Source: Ceratothoa steindachneri
Taxonomy: Eukaryota > Arthropoda > Malacostraca > Isopoda > Cymothoidae
Length of the DNA: 64,000 nt
Reading direction: 5' to 3'
Assembly: GCA_963969495.1 (NCBI GenBank)
Contig: OZ018318.1
Location: forward strand, 95,757,413-95,821,412
A program made the translations under genes and the position numbers. Under the pieces are notes generated by a model. It was given only the letters and a program-made list of their open reading frames with translations, did not search any database and was not told the DNA's origin. Below, in pieces: positions 21,236 to 35,149 of this stretch (the stretch's first letter is position 1; the number at the start of each line of letters is the position of its first letter).

Positions 21236-24200
21236 GCAAAGAAGTCATTAGATTTTAGAGGAAAACAACTCCGAGCATTAGGGTCGGAAAGGTACGAAAT
21301 CCTTCGTATGCCTGCTGATGCATAGCTGCCTACGGCACCTCTGTTATCTTTTTGAGAGTGCAAAATGATAGAAATAGAAAAGACAGGTGGAATGTGTTTT
21401 AACTGGAAAAGGTGGGAAGAATGTAAGCATCTTAAAAGCCTCTATCCTTCATATGATCTAAAAACAGGGATAAAAGGACGATAACTGTTTGGTGTCTAGC
21501 CTGCCAAATCATTCACCCGCCAGCAAAACGAGGTGAGAAAGGGCTTGTAATGAAAGTAGCAAGGAGGTGTAATGCGATAAAGTTAATAAGAAATATTACC
21601 CAGGTAGCCTCAATTAACTTTGAGACTAAAAGTAGCGCTAAGATGATGAGGACGGGCGACATCATATAGTGAGAGGTGTAATATTTCAACAGAGTTTGCT
21701 CCTGTGGAAATAATGGCTGGACACATTTTGAGTTCTAGCTGATTCGATGCCGATATATCAGGATTCAAGTTACCAATATTTATCGCATAATATATTAGGA
21801 AGTGGTTAGTTTACTTATATTCAGTTCTAGATTCTAAATGGCAAAGACAACTATTGCAAAGAAATTTGTAAAATTAAAATTATTACGACATCACAAGGAT
21901 TTGCTATTAGGAAAAATAAAACTTATTATAAATTAAATTTTACAAATTTATTTACAAAAATATTATGCATTATATTGACTTTTGGTATCTTTTCTGTTTA
22001 ATTGCGGTATTTGTAGCGAAGAGGTCTCATGGCATTAGTTAGGTGGCTAAATGTAGATGGCTTTTAAATTTAATACTATAATCGTAAATAGTTATTTGAG
22101 CAAATAATTTTTCCAAATATATAAAATTTTATAATATCTATTTATTATATAGCCTGAGATAATTAGCATGGGTAATCGTGAACTTTATTTACTTTCGCTA
22201 CAATCGTGGTAGTTCCGGCCAAGCCCAACAGTGAGAATCTTCCTTCTCCGATTTCAGGATGTGTAATGATAAAATATAAAAATATTTATTAAAACACCGC
22301 TTTACTCTATAGTAGCATGAAGCAGTGTAAAAACTAACGTATGTTGTATCCACAATGTTGACGGTAGCATTCTAAGAAAGCTAAGAATAAAAGTAAAAAT
22401 GGAAAGAATATCAAATACACGCACACGAACATAAAAATATGAATGATAATGAAAAGATCAGGAGAGGTTTAGGTTTAATTCAGCTAACAAGCTGAGCTTA
22501 ATATGTACATCAAAGGTTGTAAACCTTTGGTTGGAGTTTTTATTTCTTTGTCAGTTTGTAGTTTTAAGGTGAAATTAAAGCGTTTTTTATACTCTGAAAT
22601 ATTCTTTCTCTTTAACGCAAGGATAAATTTCAAAGGTTAATACTTTCAGGAAGTAAAAGGAAACCTCAATTCACAAACTGTACTTTCACAATATATTCAT
22701 AAAACTAGTATTATTCAAAACAAATTCAATAATTAGAGGACAAATCAAGAGGAAAAAACCTATAATGTAAATGAATTTATGAATAATGTAGGCATGAAAA
22801 GAGAAGGGTTTAGGGATGATGTAGTCAAAATATCTGCACATAGCCCCGAGTCTGTGATAAAAGATATAAAATTTAAGTCTACGTAGAGAAACATATTATT
22901 AAATACATATTGGATGCACTCGCATACGTATCTTTTCTTACATTAGCCACATTCCGAGCACACGTATTTCCATACATTTTCAAACGTCTACAATGACACG
23001 AAGTTTCATATCAAGAAATAATTAAGATACTGTTGTTGGTATTGTATTGGAATATACTCATATAAATACTATAGCACAGAAAATACTAATATAAGAAAAT
23101 GTCTTTTCTCTATGTTTAATTATAAAGGAAATAGGTATGATAAATAGATATAAACTGAAAAGTGTTAAACTGAGAAGTGACGGAAAAAAGCAGTAAAAGG
23201 CAATTATTTCCTATACGTAGGTTTGCTCCTCTTGTGGTCAAGAGAATTTTTTTCGCTTTCGGACAAATTCAGATATTTGCCTAAGAAGACAAATCTAAAC
23301 TACTATTATATTAGTAGACAATAAGTATATAAGTTCGTAAATTAATGATTAGAATTTTTCTAACGATCTTTTCAGTTAATACGTTGAAGTAGCTTCATCA
23401 AATCGATTAGAATTTGTTAGGATGCGTTATTTTTTCTTTGACTTCTCAAGCGTTTCTAAGAAATAAAGTCACTTTTATCACTTAGTTTTATTCCAGGAAA
23501 TTATGCCAATAACAATGAAATAAAAATTTCGCTACACAATTTCAAAATTGAAAAGCAAATCTCGTCAAAGAAAAGCTACAAATCACATATAAGTTGCAAG
23601 ATTCATACTAATTTTGCTTCTTTTTTACCTATATCTTGAGTCTTGTTGCAAAAACATGTCATTTCAAAGCAGATAACGGATGTTAATTAGAACCGCCTCT
23701 TTGCCTAGTTTCTAATTGAGCAATCAGAAAGAACTTTTCCTTAAGCGTATTTTCTAGGTTAAGTTTTGTTCTAGATGTAAACTCTGTGATGAGCTGAATC
23801 GTGTTATGAAGTATTTTTATTTTGGCCCTTGTTTTCGGGTACAAGGTTAGTATATTATAATATGAGCTTTGCACATATAGTCACAAATAAAATGCAAAAA
23901 TAATCATTGTACGTTATTTTATTGTGGTATTATCAAGATGAAGCAGTAAACAAGTTATTGCGCCTAACTCGTATGTGATTGGGCAAAGATAGATGGCAGG
24001 GTTCTGTTGCTTCGAAATTAAGCGGATATTTGCCATCCATAATCTGCATATAAGCAGCCTGTACACAGTATTCCATGATGTTAATTTCATCCACTTCTTC
24101 TTATGCACTCTGTTCTTTTTAGTCCTGGGATAAATCTTGAGCTCAGCTACTCTCAATTCTTAGATTAGGATAGGCGACAAATCAAGGGGCCTAACCATCT

Positions 24201-25384
24201 ATGGCAGATATCATTTTTCGACGCTGACAATATAAGATAACACTTTGGCTAACATATACTTTTAAATCTATATAGTTGTTTCTTTCATAAGCATCTATCA
24301 TAGGTCCGTTCACTTCATACACTTTCTATAAAAATAACCTTTCTACATTTTAAATATCATATTACTTTGTTTTTCCTCTTTTCTTTCTTTCACCGGGTTC
24401 ACTTTGTGTTTCATGAATTATATGTTCTTAAAAACGCACATGTTCGCATTTCGACTCCAATAATTGATAATAAATATCCTTCAACTCAAATAATGAGCAC
24501 TTTTCAATGAGTCAGCAAATGTTTCTGGATTCCTTCCCTCGTAACTTTTCCATTCTGCTTTGTTGGAAAAACTGAACCAAAATCTGTTAAACCTGGATAG
24601 ATTTGCGAGAAATACTGCCTGCCAAGAAATACAACAGGAAGAAAACCTGCGAGAAAAGTGTTCAGAGCACAAACAAAGAGCCACTCTCGCCATTCCGGTG
24701 TGTCAGCAAAAATGCTCTTCGGAAACAAAAGAGATTCAAAAAATAAACAAGAAAGATCTTTTCCAATTTCAGTTGTCATTTTCCAGGAAAATTCGAGGTT
24801 TGGCTTTCACTCAAACATGTAAAACGAAGTTAAATGATTAATTTTTTTCTTTTTTTGATAGTACTATTACCAATTAGACATAAATATTTTTTAATATTAT
24901 TAATGGCCTCCGCAAGAGTACCTGTCTTCCTTTGGTCTAGAGACGATGTTCTGGAATTTTCAATTGACCAAGTGGTTTCCTCTTTGGGACACTCGATTTG
25001 TTTGTTTTCCAAACATTTTACTTTTCCGTGGTAGAGATGTTTAAATCAGGTTTTAGCTCTATTTAAAAAAAAATAAACAATATATGGCATTAAATAAAGA
25101 GTTACATTATGATTGAATGGGTTACATTTTTCAGCTAATGGAATAAAGTATGCGGCAATAATTTAGTTTCCTTTCCTAGGAAGAGAAGGAAGTTCATGCA
25201 GAAAGTGATAAGAGATTTGAGGTATTGCACGCAGAAAAAGTCAGAAGAGCAAAGTCGAATTGTCTAAAGAGAAACTTAGAAGATAATTTATGTCGTAGAA
25301 TTGCTCATAGTCTGACGAAGGTCAACTCAAAAGACACCGCTTTTGTTTAAGCCGGTGGTATTGACTCTATGACTCAATCCTACG

Positions 25385-25387
<3 letters not shown>

Positions 25388-25462
<75 letters not shown>
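25388..25462. repeat. (TA)n microsatellite, about 75 bp
   Basis: Perfect alternating TA that ends where a GC-rich block begins. Confidence 0.95.
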
Positions 25463-25464
<2 letters not shown>

Positions 25465-26461
25465 TAGGCTTTAATTCCTACGGAACGTGCGAAAGCTGGT
25501 TAGAGGCGGGTTGTGCCGCAGCCAAGATTCTCACTATAAAAGTCCCACTTGTTACTGGGGGGAGGTTTGTGATTGTTGAATTCTAAGAGTGCATAACACA
25601 GGTTGAATAAATTAGCCAAAGGGATTCTTAATTAAAGTCTTGCCAAGGGTGCGTCAAAAAATAAACTTTACTTTACACAAATATAATAATTAGCAATAGT
25701 TAAACGGGCAAAATTAAGAATTACAGATTAAACACTATCATTAAGCGTCTAGATTTATAATGACTCAATGGGAGTATCACTCACTGTTAATTAAATAGGT
25801 AATTTAAGAATAAAGGGACACTGGGTTTACACATTACCATTAATTGTGATGGATTGGAGAGACAACTACTCAGGTCCAGACGAGTTCTCAGGGAAAGGGG
25901 GGATAAAGACGACGGGTTCGGGGCTGCTGACTGCAGCTCCGGTTAGTTCACTCCTAACTGGATGTGACACTAACAAATGGTAACTTCAAGTAACTATTTG
26001 GATGTTCTATTTGGATGACTCTGCGGGGCGGGATTTGCCTCAGCAACACTTTTAGACAGCGACAAAGTTGACTCGACGGCGCGTTGGCAGTCGATACGTT
26101 ACGGCAACGACTCTTGTTCAACGTGAGGGTTACACGTTCCGCGAGTAGGTTTGGGACACTGCTGTAGAGAGATGAACGGCGATGTTATTTATACTGTGGA
26201 TTGTGGGAAATCGAGAGAGATTCCATTTATGACAATTCGCTTATCGCAGCGCCTTCTGGACAATCTCCATGGTATCATAAAGAAGGCAAATAGAATTTAG
26301 GCTTCTCTGTGAGATTGGCTTCCTTTCATCAAACTTCCTGTTGCTAGTTGGGGGAAGGGGTGGGGGCGGGAGAAGAGACGAAGGTCAACTTAAAAGAAAA
26401 ATTTCTTTCGTTCCCACGATTGTCTGGCTGCATGCGAGTATGTACGTTCCATACCCTTACA
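25463..26461 (-). other. GC-rich block, possible solo LTR
   Basis: This is one of the most GC-rich blocks in the window, between AT-rich flanks. Read on the minus strand it starts TGTAAGGGTATGGAACG at 26461 and has TATAAATA at 26186-26193. No polyprotein, no second copy and no target-site duplication were found, and the other end is not defined, so the LTR idea is weak. No open frame of note. Confidence 0.25.
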
Positions 26462-29400
26462 ATTTACTACCAGTTCCCTAGAGAAAACTAGAGGCTCAAA
26501 CAAATTAAGAAAGCTTTGAGGGTTGTTTAGCTCACTTAGAGTACGATTGGCTTTTTTGACACAACTTTTAGGTATTTATTTATGTGCATGATAACCGTTT
26601 AGAGGAATATATTCTTTTTGGCCTTTGCACCAGCACAAAGATTAGGACACCAACTAGAACCCATAGTAGAATCTCATGAATTTCCACTATACCTCACTAG
26701 TCGAGAGGAAAGGCCGCGAATCAACTCTACTTGATACTACGCGGTGATTATCCCTTAATAAGTACGCAAAATAACATGAAGTATCTCTTTTTATTAGTTT
26801 CTTAATGTACATCTATTCCAAGTGTTCTGAGAAAGGAACCCAAATTATCGCCGTGTACTCTATTCAATTTGCTTATTTTATAGCTCCTCTCTGTCAAGTA
26901 AACATATATAAACGATGCAAAATTTATTGAAAAATATTCTGTAGATGAACATAATCTGGTAACATCCCTTAAATTTAGATAGACCGGGAACATTGTAAGC
27001 AAGTACTAATAGATCCGATAAACACAACACAATACGTACTTTTGAATAACTAGTTTGAAGAAAAACTTTAAATGACAACCTACAAATACAATGAACCCAC
27101 ATTCAAATACATAAAACAATCTAGAATACACTCTATTTAGACAAGTGAATCCATTTAATTTAGTCTAGATTAGAATCATACGTCATTGCCGAGTCCTGAT
27201 GGACGTTGGAAGTCAACTCTAATATAATATGTTTACTGTGACCATCCAAAAGGAATTGAATCTTTTGAAAATTACACTGAAGTTATTAGCTGCCAATTGA
27301 AAAGATACTCAGAGACACTAAGACAGATTATTATCATTCTCCACCATTAGGATATCATTTGCAGGATGTAATCCCAAATATTGTTCGCATTTAATGACAT
27401 TTTGGTTGCACCATATGAAGTTCGGGTCGATTTATATTGACTTTACTTACACACGTTTTTGATAACTCATCATAGGGTGTGTACATAATTCACTAGTTTT
27501 CTCCCCCCTACGTCAACATAAATATAAATTTTCACAACTAATACTATGTATCACTGGTCCATATCTATTTTCTTTCCAGAAATTAAGATGAATTTAACCT
27601 TGGCTCGAACCAAGTAATGCCATCTCCTCACACATTCTAAGTAATATTTACATAACACATACTAAGTTCTCCCCCCTCTTTAATGCTATCAAGATTTGAT
27701 AGTATTAAGGCTTCAACCAAATTAGTCTGCGTTGACAATTTTCTATGGCTGCGCCTGTATAATCAAGATACAAGTAGGCCTTTTTGTTTCAGACCAGAGG
27801 TAACTGAATCGAAATATCTTCAAATGGGATAAAAGCGAAAATATAAAATCAGAAATTCTTCTAAATTATTTTATAAGCGAGGAAATTAAGAAAGTTATAT
27901 TTGTTCACACTAATAACAATGAAATCACATTTGTGAGGACCAAAGATTGCAGCGGTTGGCATAAACCAGAATGTCAGCATTGACTTGGAAGCAGGTACGA
28001 AACCATTGTCGTCCGCACAGTCTCATAATTTTTGTTCTAATGTCATTTGTAAACTATCAATAACTGTGTCTGCTCTCCGTTAATCGAAGTGCATTGTATA
28101 TATTATGAATCTTACAACTTTCCAAGATCAAAGTTGGAATGTGTTTTGGGAGTTTGTCATGAAAATTCTCTATACAATGCAATTTTTTATAGTTTATTTT
28201 TATCTGAATTAACAATACAATTTATACTTAATTGAATCTGTTCATATAATAATATAAAAATGTTATATAATATGCTAAAATCAGATTATAGTTATATCTA
28301 TTTTTCAATCATTTTTCCCTCTTACCCTTCAGATTGCATAAAATAGGAAACAGACATACCAGTAAGAGTCTCTCCTTTATTGTTTCAAAGAAATAGAAAA
28401 CATAAAAATTAAATTACACTTTTTTGTTTTGAAAATACCGATCTCAGCGTTTTCTCAAAAGAAATTAACTGAAAAATCATTTGGCCAATATGAAAAATTT
28501 GAACTCAGATCTCTCAAACAAGTCGCGAGAATAGTTTGTGAATTTGAAAAGCTCTGCCGAAAGTTAAAGAATGGAGACTAAGTGGAGAAATGCATTTGAT
28601 CAAAGTTCTGCATTAAGAGCTACAAAGCTATCAAGTGACCTAGTTAACTTCCCAAAACTAGAAAACAAATTCATTTGATCAGGATTTAGGAAGGATTGCA
28701 GCGATGATAAAGGCATAAATGATATGTGTTTAAAAACAAGTGACTGAATTCGTGCCATTGTCACCAAAGTTTTAAAGGAAATAATTTCAATCATAGCAAA
28801 AAATGTGAGTGAGTGACTTCCTAAATAGATCTGATGGCATATTTCAGTAGCAATTCGTACTAATAATGTATATATGCTACAAAATTCTGATAGAATTGAA
28901 GAGAAAAACTGAATTATTCTCATCTTGAGTAGACCTTTTCGTATTGAGCTATTCTATAGGCTTAATTTATAATTGAAAGTACCACGTCTTAATTTTAAAA
29001 AAGCAAAACTGCATTGTTGTGTTTGGTGGTTAAGCTTCGGTCATGTTGGGTGATATCAACGACTTTTTTGCTTTGGTCAGAGAAGTAAATCCTCAAATTG
29101 ATGTAAGTCTCTGTAGTTTCCACCGCTAAGACTAGTTGTGAAGCTACAATGTAAGCTATCATGAATGATTTTATCAAGATTGTCAATGTTGTCAAAAGAC
29201 ATGCAATAAACAGGCCGCTTTTAATTTAATTATGTAATAATCGAGAGGCTAAATACTTCGGCCGACTTTATCACACAAGATTGAAGGTGCTTTGACATAG
29301 AAATGTTTAAAATAGAGTTTGGGCTTTCAAAACTAACTTCAATTTCTTTAGTTGAGAATTATGTTCTCATAAATAAGTTAACAAACTACTCATGTTTTAC

Positions 29401-31840
29401 CCCCCCCCATCGAATATTTAGAGGATTTTTTGCTGTTTGCATGCATTGAACAAAGATATGCAAAAAAAATATGAGTGATAAAAGAACCAGAGAAAAGATT
29501 TTACCCTTTGAATCAAAGTTCCCTTATTTGGAGACAGGAGGTAGAAAAAATAGCTACCTTTTCAAAATTATGAGTTTAGGAAAATTGTGAACAACTTTAT
29601 TTTGGTGACATAAAAGCTACTATTATAAGTCATATTAACAGACTTAGAAAGCGTTAGTCCAATCATTTTACAGATCTCGAATCACACACTGTAATTTGAG
29701 TTATAAATCGCTTAATCCGTGGAAATGCCGATAGCCAATAAAACCTTATTGAATTTCGCACTAAAATTGAAAAACACATTGAATTTCAGAACAATACAGG
29801 TTTGTCCATTTTTGGATGTCAAGAGCTCCAACGCAGTCATAATTGCCCATGAGGAATTCGAATTCTCTCGGTGTATCCCTAATTGTGTAGACGTTCATGC
29901 ATTTTTGGTAGTTTTCTTTACAATTATTTTAGGATGATACCTCTCAAAGATCGCTGACCTCTGTCATAGACAATCTAACCAGCAAAATTTAAATATTGCA
30001 ATAAAATAAGCCATGGGATTTCTAAAAGAGTATTAGCTTTGAATAAAGGATGTGTGATAACCTCTTACGAATTACATTCAACACCAGCATCCGTGCACAG
30101 GTTTTACTATAGCACACTTTTAGATAATCTAAGTTTAGTTTTCCTCGTGTAGCAATTAAACATCTTGATAGCCCCATTAATATTAAAACCGCTTTAAACA
30201 GCTCTCATTAAAATAAACATTTAGAAAAAATCCTTAACACGAAACTATATCTTGCTAGTGATTGATTGTTGAATCCCGCAGGAAATTATTTATCGTCCAC
30301 CCTATTTATTCTAAACGTTGCGTCACGTAGTCTAGTTTATTTAGAATACCCGATGTGAAACAAATGTGTAAGGAGCTCATAATACAATCTTTAATAATTC
30401 CAAACACTTAGATAAAATCAAACCGGCACTAACTATATGTAATTAGCAAGTTAAACTATTTAATGCGTTTGGGGAAATCAATATTGCGAGGACAAACAGA
30501 CGCTAGTTTGGTTACATAGCGTCAATATTTACGTTCCATATGGTGCGAAAATTTACCCCACCCTCCTCTTTGCCCGCTATCCTGAAAATCTTCGAGATCG
30601 CTCTCAAAGAAGGGTTACCATCAGCAGATTTCGTAGTCCATTAATATAAACAAAGGATGGTGGGATAGACTTTAGAATAAAAATCTATGAACAGGCTCAC
30701 TCTCCCCTCTTATTGTTTAGGTGTATTTTCGCCGAATAGATATTTCACTTTCTCCAACGTAAACCAGAAGAGTGAATAGTCACAACGTTGAAAAGGGATG
30801 CCATAGGAGAGAGGCTTAGAGGTGGGCACTCATCACCCCTTCTCTCCCACCAGGGGATAATCGGCGTATATACATATAGCTCGATCAGGAGAAATGAAAA
30901 GTAGAATCAAGGTAGAAATCGCGAGAAGAAGAGCAGTCGCTGACTAAAACAGGGAATCAAGCAGAAGGAGAACCAAGCGGGAATTTGATTCCAGAAGCTG
31001 TTCCTATGATCACATCAAAGAATAAATCATCGGTATAGAAGATCACTCTCATACCAATCTCGTTAAGAGAATCCCCATATCTCAGTTTTTAGAATAAGAA
31101 CAGAAATATTCCTCACCATAGAGGAAAACCAATGTAAAGTTCCATTAGAGAAAAAATTAACCTCTTGGTCAAGTCTCATCATCGAGAAGCCCGCAAGTGT
31201 AACCCAAGGATTGGAATAATCATATATCCACAATTCCCTCACTTATATCGTCAAGACAAGAAGCATCACCACGCGCTCCACACTTACTTCGGGATTAGCT
31301 GTTATTCCCGAATAACCTCCACCAACGTTATCTTTCGCTTAGCAAGAGGGAGAGCTGTGTGTCCGATTCAGCCTCACGCCTCAAATCATCCTATCAAAGA
31401 GGTTCTCGTTCAAAGTCATCCTACGCTCAAATCCCTCTTAGTTAAAGTTAAAAAGAATCCAACTAATTTATATTCGTTAGTTACGATTGCGGACTAAAGG
31501 GAAATTTTGCGTAAACCATCGTGTACTACTCATTGGTAGTAATTTTTATTTAGATCCCCTTATTATATATAGCCTTAGTATATTTAATGTTTTAATATTT
31601 AAATTTTTTTAGGAAATTAAAAGTATATTTTTGACCTAGTTGTTTAATTAAATCCATAAAATGCTGTATATATTAATAGATATATAATATTACGAATCCA
31701 TCCTGGTTAAAAAATCAAAACAAAACTAAAGTAAAAGTATATCACTCTTAGAGAAAAAAGGAACGGAGTTATTCATGTAATGAGCAAACGTACATACATA
31801 CTCGGCCGTATACTACGACATTAAAATTGGTGTTAAGTGT
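26462..31840. other. AT-rich stretch, no gene recognised
   Basis: Short open frames occur at 28600-28923 (minus), 29719-29937 (plus) and 31165-31497 (plus) without recognisable domains. The part from about 30780 to 31500 is somewhat richer in G and C and precedes the coiled-coil relic, so it could be leader or LTR of that element; this is inference only. Confidence 0.4.
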
Positions 31841-32136
31841 GTGTGCAATTTTGAAGAACTTAATAATAGTCGATTGTGTTGCATCCTCTTGATTAATTAC
31901 AAATTTGTGCCTAAGAGTTTGAGGAAAATTAAACATAATAAGAGGAGCAAGTCGGTCTATAATCTTTTGTTAATTGTCTTGTTTATCCTGTTATTGGTAT
32001 TAATTAGTTTTTTTGTGGTATTCCAATTAACAGAAAGTGTGTGGGTTAAGGTTTGGTTAGGCAGAGCGCTACTTGTTTTGTGGTTGTATAAGTACTTTTA
32101 ACGTACAGCGGTGAGTTTTTGACATAGGTAAAATAT

Positions 32137-32391
32137 CGACGTTGGAAAGATTCCACCAACAAAGCCAAATTCTTGGAGTAGCAGACAAAGAACTAATTGT
32201 CTACATCTAGGAAAACGAAGAAAAAAGAAAGCAGTTGGAAAGAGAAGCAGAAGAAATAAGAATACAGATGAAAAGAGAACACGAGCAAGTGGAAAGAGAA
32301 GCAAAAGAAAGAAGAATACAGATAAAAAGAAATGCAGAAAAAAGAAGAATACAGAATGAGAAAATACTACTTTTTTCATTTGTCACGTAAA
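32137..32391 (+). pseudogene. Charged coiled-coil relic, possibly Ty3/gypsy-type gag N-terminus
   Basis: One frame reads ERFHQQSQILGVADKELIVYI, a stop, then ENEEKRKQLEREAEEIRIQ and further KREHEQVEREAKERR and KRRIQNEK heptad-like runs. A short 'LGxxDKEL' lead followed by a long Glu/Arg/Lys coiled coil is the usual look of the gag N-terminus in many arthropod LTR retrotransposons. One stop interrupts it, and nothing of a matrix, nucleocapsid or pol domain follows before the next element's leader. It is a fragment. A host coiled-coil exon is the alternative. Confidence 0.4.
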
Positions 32392-33019
32392 ACTGAAATG
32401 AGCGCTTAAACTACCCACATCGTTACCAGCCGGCGAGCACCGTGCAATCGTAAGCCTGAACTACTCATAACGCTCGGTCTAACTATGTCTGTCGTCTGTG
32501 ATATGGCATAATTGTGGGAATTGACGGAAGCTAGTTTGAGGAGTAGCCCACGGAGCAAATCATTTTCAGAGGCTCCCCGAGAAAAGGGACGGAATGTGAA
32601 CTCCATTGATTTAGCTCTTAGCATTATCGATGGAGGTTTACCGCCAAGATCTTAAAAAGTCAAGCAGCTATTTCTATGATATGAAGGATGCAGGCGCGAG
32701 TTAACGAAAATCCAAAGGGCGGCACCCCCTTGATGAAGGATGTTGATTCGGCCTTCACCCATCATCAAGTCCGCCATAAATCACCCATTGGGAGGATCCC
32801 TTCCTGGGTCCTACCTTCTTCATCCACCATCCAATCAATTGCAGTACCGTTGCGTGGGAGCATAGGGACACAATATGGCGGGTACAACCTACACCGCATT
32901 TATTTTTTCTTCAAAACCACTCATCACACATCACTCACCTTGAATACGGGTGACAGTTTTTTTGACCACTTTTATACAGGACGAAGCAAATCAAGAATAA
33001 AGTACAAGGCATATCCAAG

Positions 33020-34200
33020 AGAAAAGATTTCCCCATTAGGTGAAATGGAGCACCAGGCCAAGAGGGTCACCTTGAAGGCCCTTCCCGGCCATGCAGTCTT
33101 GGCCAAAAGTCAGGTATGCCTAGTCTGTTTGCAAAACCTATGGGTACCCTGATACGTCTGATAGAAGTAAAAAACGGATACGTAGCTCTATGCTCCAAGA
33201 ATATTGACGTGGACGAAATATTATCGAACCGAGGCACCGAAGTACTTAAGAAGATTGGATTGAAAGCAAAAACCCCTTCACACGTTGCGGCAAATAGGAG
33301 CGTCATTGGTAAAATAAAGAAAGTTGGATTGGAAAGAGGAGCACCGAAGAACTAAAAGCAGAAATCAAAGAGCAGAATCCGTGGGCAAAGATAAAGGAGA
33401 TTATTAAATTCAATAATCTCACCCACGTCTTCAAAATTACCTTCCAGGCCACCGAAATGACGCAAAAATCAAGCAGAGATGGAATAATCGCCTTCAATAT
33501 GCATATTCCGTCAGAGAACATAGAGTAAGAAAAGTTTACAATGTACAGATCTGCTTTTCTTGCTAAAACTAGAAAACTATTCAAGTCCATTCTGCCCAAA
33601 CAAAGTCAGGAAACTCTGTTCTCAGTGCGAGCAAGAGAGTCACCGTTTCAAAGGTTGTGCTGCAACCACAAATACATAATTGAACTTACCGGAGAATACA
33701 GGACTTTAACGTTCAACTGGCCAAAATGGAAGGATGTCATTAAATGGAAAGATGAAGAAGCACGGACCCGTAGCACTTAGAGCTACGCGGGGCTACAGCC
33801 AATAACAACCAAATTACCACTACTATGTACTTAACCTACGATGAATCTCAATAGCGAGGTCAGCTCTAAAATCTTAACCTGCATCATACATACACACATA
33901 GCAAACATGGGAGACCTTGGATGCTATAAGAAATAGCCCAACATGCTGCTACAAGCTAATAAGCTTCCAACAATAAAAGTGACCAAAACACCTGTTTCAC
34001 TACAGATAATCAACATGAGTGCAGCCTCATCCCGACCTCCGAAAGAAGTGCTGCAGGTATCATCTGATGAAAATTCAGATGATACTCAAGAAGAGTCTTC
34101 AAGCGACTCGCACTCAAAAAAAGAGGAGAAAGACAGAAAAAAACAGAACCAGATCCCAGAGGGCTTCGAGGAGCAGGTCAAAGTCTCCTAGCCCCCCAAG
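33020..34200 (+). pseudogene. Gag (ORF1) of second Jockey-like element
   Basis: The N-terminal stretch reads YKAYPREKISPLGEMEHQA, RVTLKALPGHAVLAKSQ and, after a frameshift near 33115, GTLIRLIEVKNGYVALCSK followed by DVDEILS and LKKIGLKAKTP. One intact CX2CX4HX4C knuckle (CSQCEQESHRFKGC) is at 33617-33658. The next knuckle is disrupted. A serine- and acid-rich segment (SSDENSDDTQEESSSDS) closes the protein near 34060-34190. The role is RNA binding and particle formation for retrotransposition. At least four frame changes and internal stops break it. It is clearly related to the gag at 17 kb and at 37.8 kb. Confidence 0.75.
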
Positions 34201-34379
34201 AAACAGAAACCTAAAAAGAACCTATACATGAAAACAATTTAGGAAAAAAACACTAAAAATCTATCTCCAGCTGCCAAAAAGGTCCCCATTAGGGATACCA
34301 GACTAAAGGAGCGGTATATCAATTCTTAATATTCAAAGAGACGGACTATGAAACTTGAACATTAACAGAAACTTCGATG

Positions 34380-34968
34380 CGGATATAATACTCATTTCGT
34401 AGCGTGTTGTCAGCACGGATAAGGACATAATCATATTATGGAACAACGACCTGCTCACACTGAACCCTTGTTAAGAAAGATTTTACGGTGCGGCCATTGC
34501 GGTCAAGAAAGGCATAAAGTCCAAGCAACTTTACCTCGCCATTGAGGTAGATATGAGCCTGGGTAAGATGGTCGTAGCCACGTGATACCAACCTCCGAGG
34601 CTCGATTCTTTATCTACCGATACCTTCGCGAGTATATTCAGGCGAAGGGTCCCTACTTTATTTATGAAGGACAAGAACGCACGATGTACTGAGTCCGCAT
34701 TCACTTGTACCAATGGTATAGGCCGATGCTTAAACACCCTGCTGGACAAAAACATCATCCATAGACTAGGACCCGACTTCCCGACATTCATCACGGAAGG
34801 TAATGGCACTTATTCAGACATTTGCTTAGCCTACTTCCTCGTACCATACAATTATCACATAAACACCAAAGTGGTACCTTGTAGCGACCATATAGGGATT
34901 AACTTCAATATCAACGTTAACCTTATATATGTCACTAGCACATATAAGGAAGAATTACAGCAGGGCTA
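34380..34968 (+). pseudogene. Endonuclease domain (AP-endonuclease-like) of second element
   Basis: Blocks in order are AVKKGIKSKQLYLAIEVDMS, then YQPPRLDSLSTDTF, MKDKNARCTE, GRCLNTLLDKNIIHRLGPDF, and PTFITEGNGTYSDICLAYF, ending in CSDHIGI. This is the APE-type endonuclease that nicks target DNA. The usual GDLNAR block reads MKDKNAR, so the catalytic aspartate of that motif is lost. The SDH block near the end, with its catalytic His, is kept. Stops occur before 34664, after which a 101-residue run stays open. Confidence 0.8.
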
Positions 34969-35149
34969 ACTCGGATAATTACGAGCGATTGTTAAGAAAC
35001 TATACTCCGGGGAACCTCAACGAAGCACCGCTCGAATAAATAGACGAGAAGTTGGAGCGGCTGGAAGCCCAGATGATCGAGGCCCACAGGGTGTTAATTT
35101 CTAAAACCGCATACAGAACAATTTCTGCATATGGATGAGATGCGTAAGG

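Larger units (their letters stand above)
19700..25387. other. AT-rich stretch, no gene recognised
   Basis: The only structure found is the hairpin at 20585-20625 and a short dispersed-repeat match at 21204-21235. Remaining open frames are short and without motifs. Confidence 0.5.

Noticed and set aside
32098..32379. 93-residue Phe/Leu-rich open frame on the minus strand
   Set aside because: Antisense of the Glu/Lys/Arg coiled-coil relic; the membrane-like look is an artefact of complementing AAA/GAA codons.
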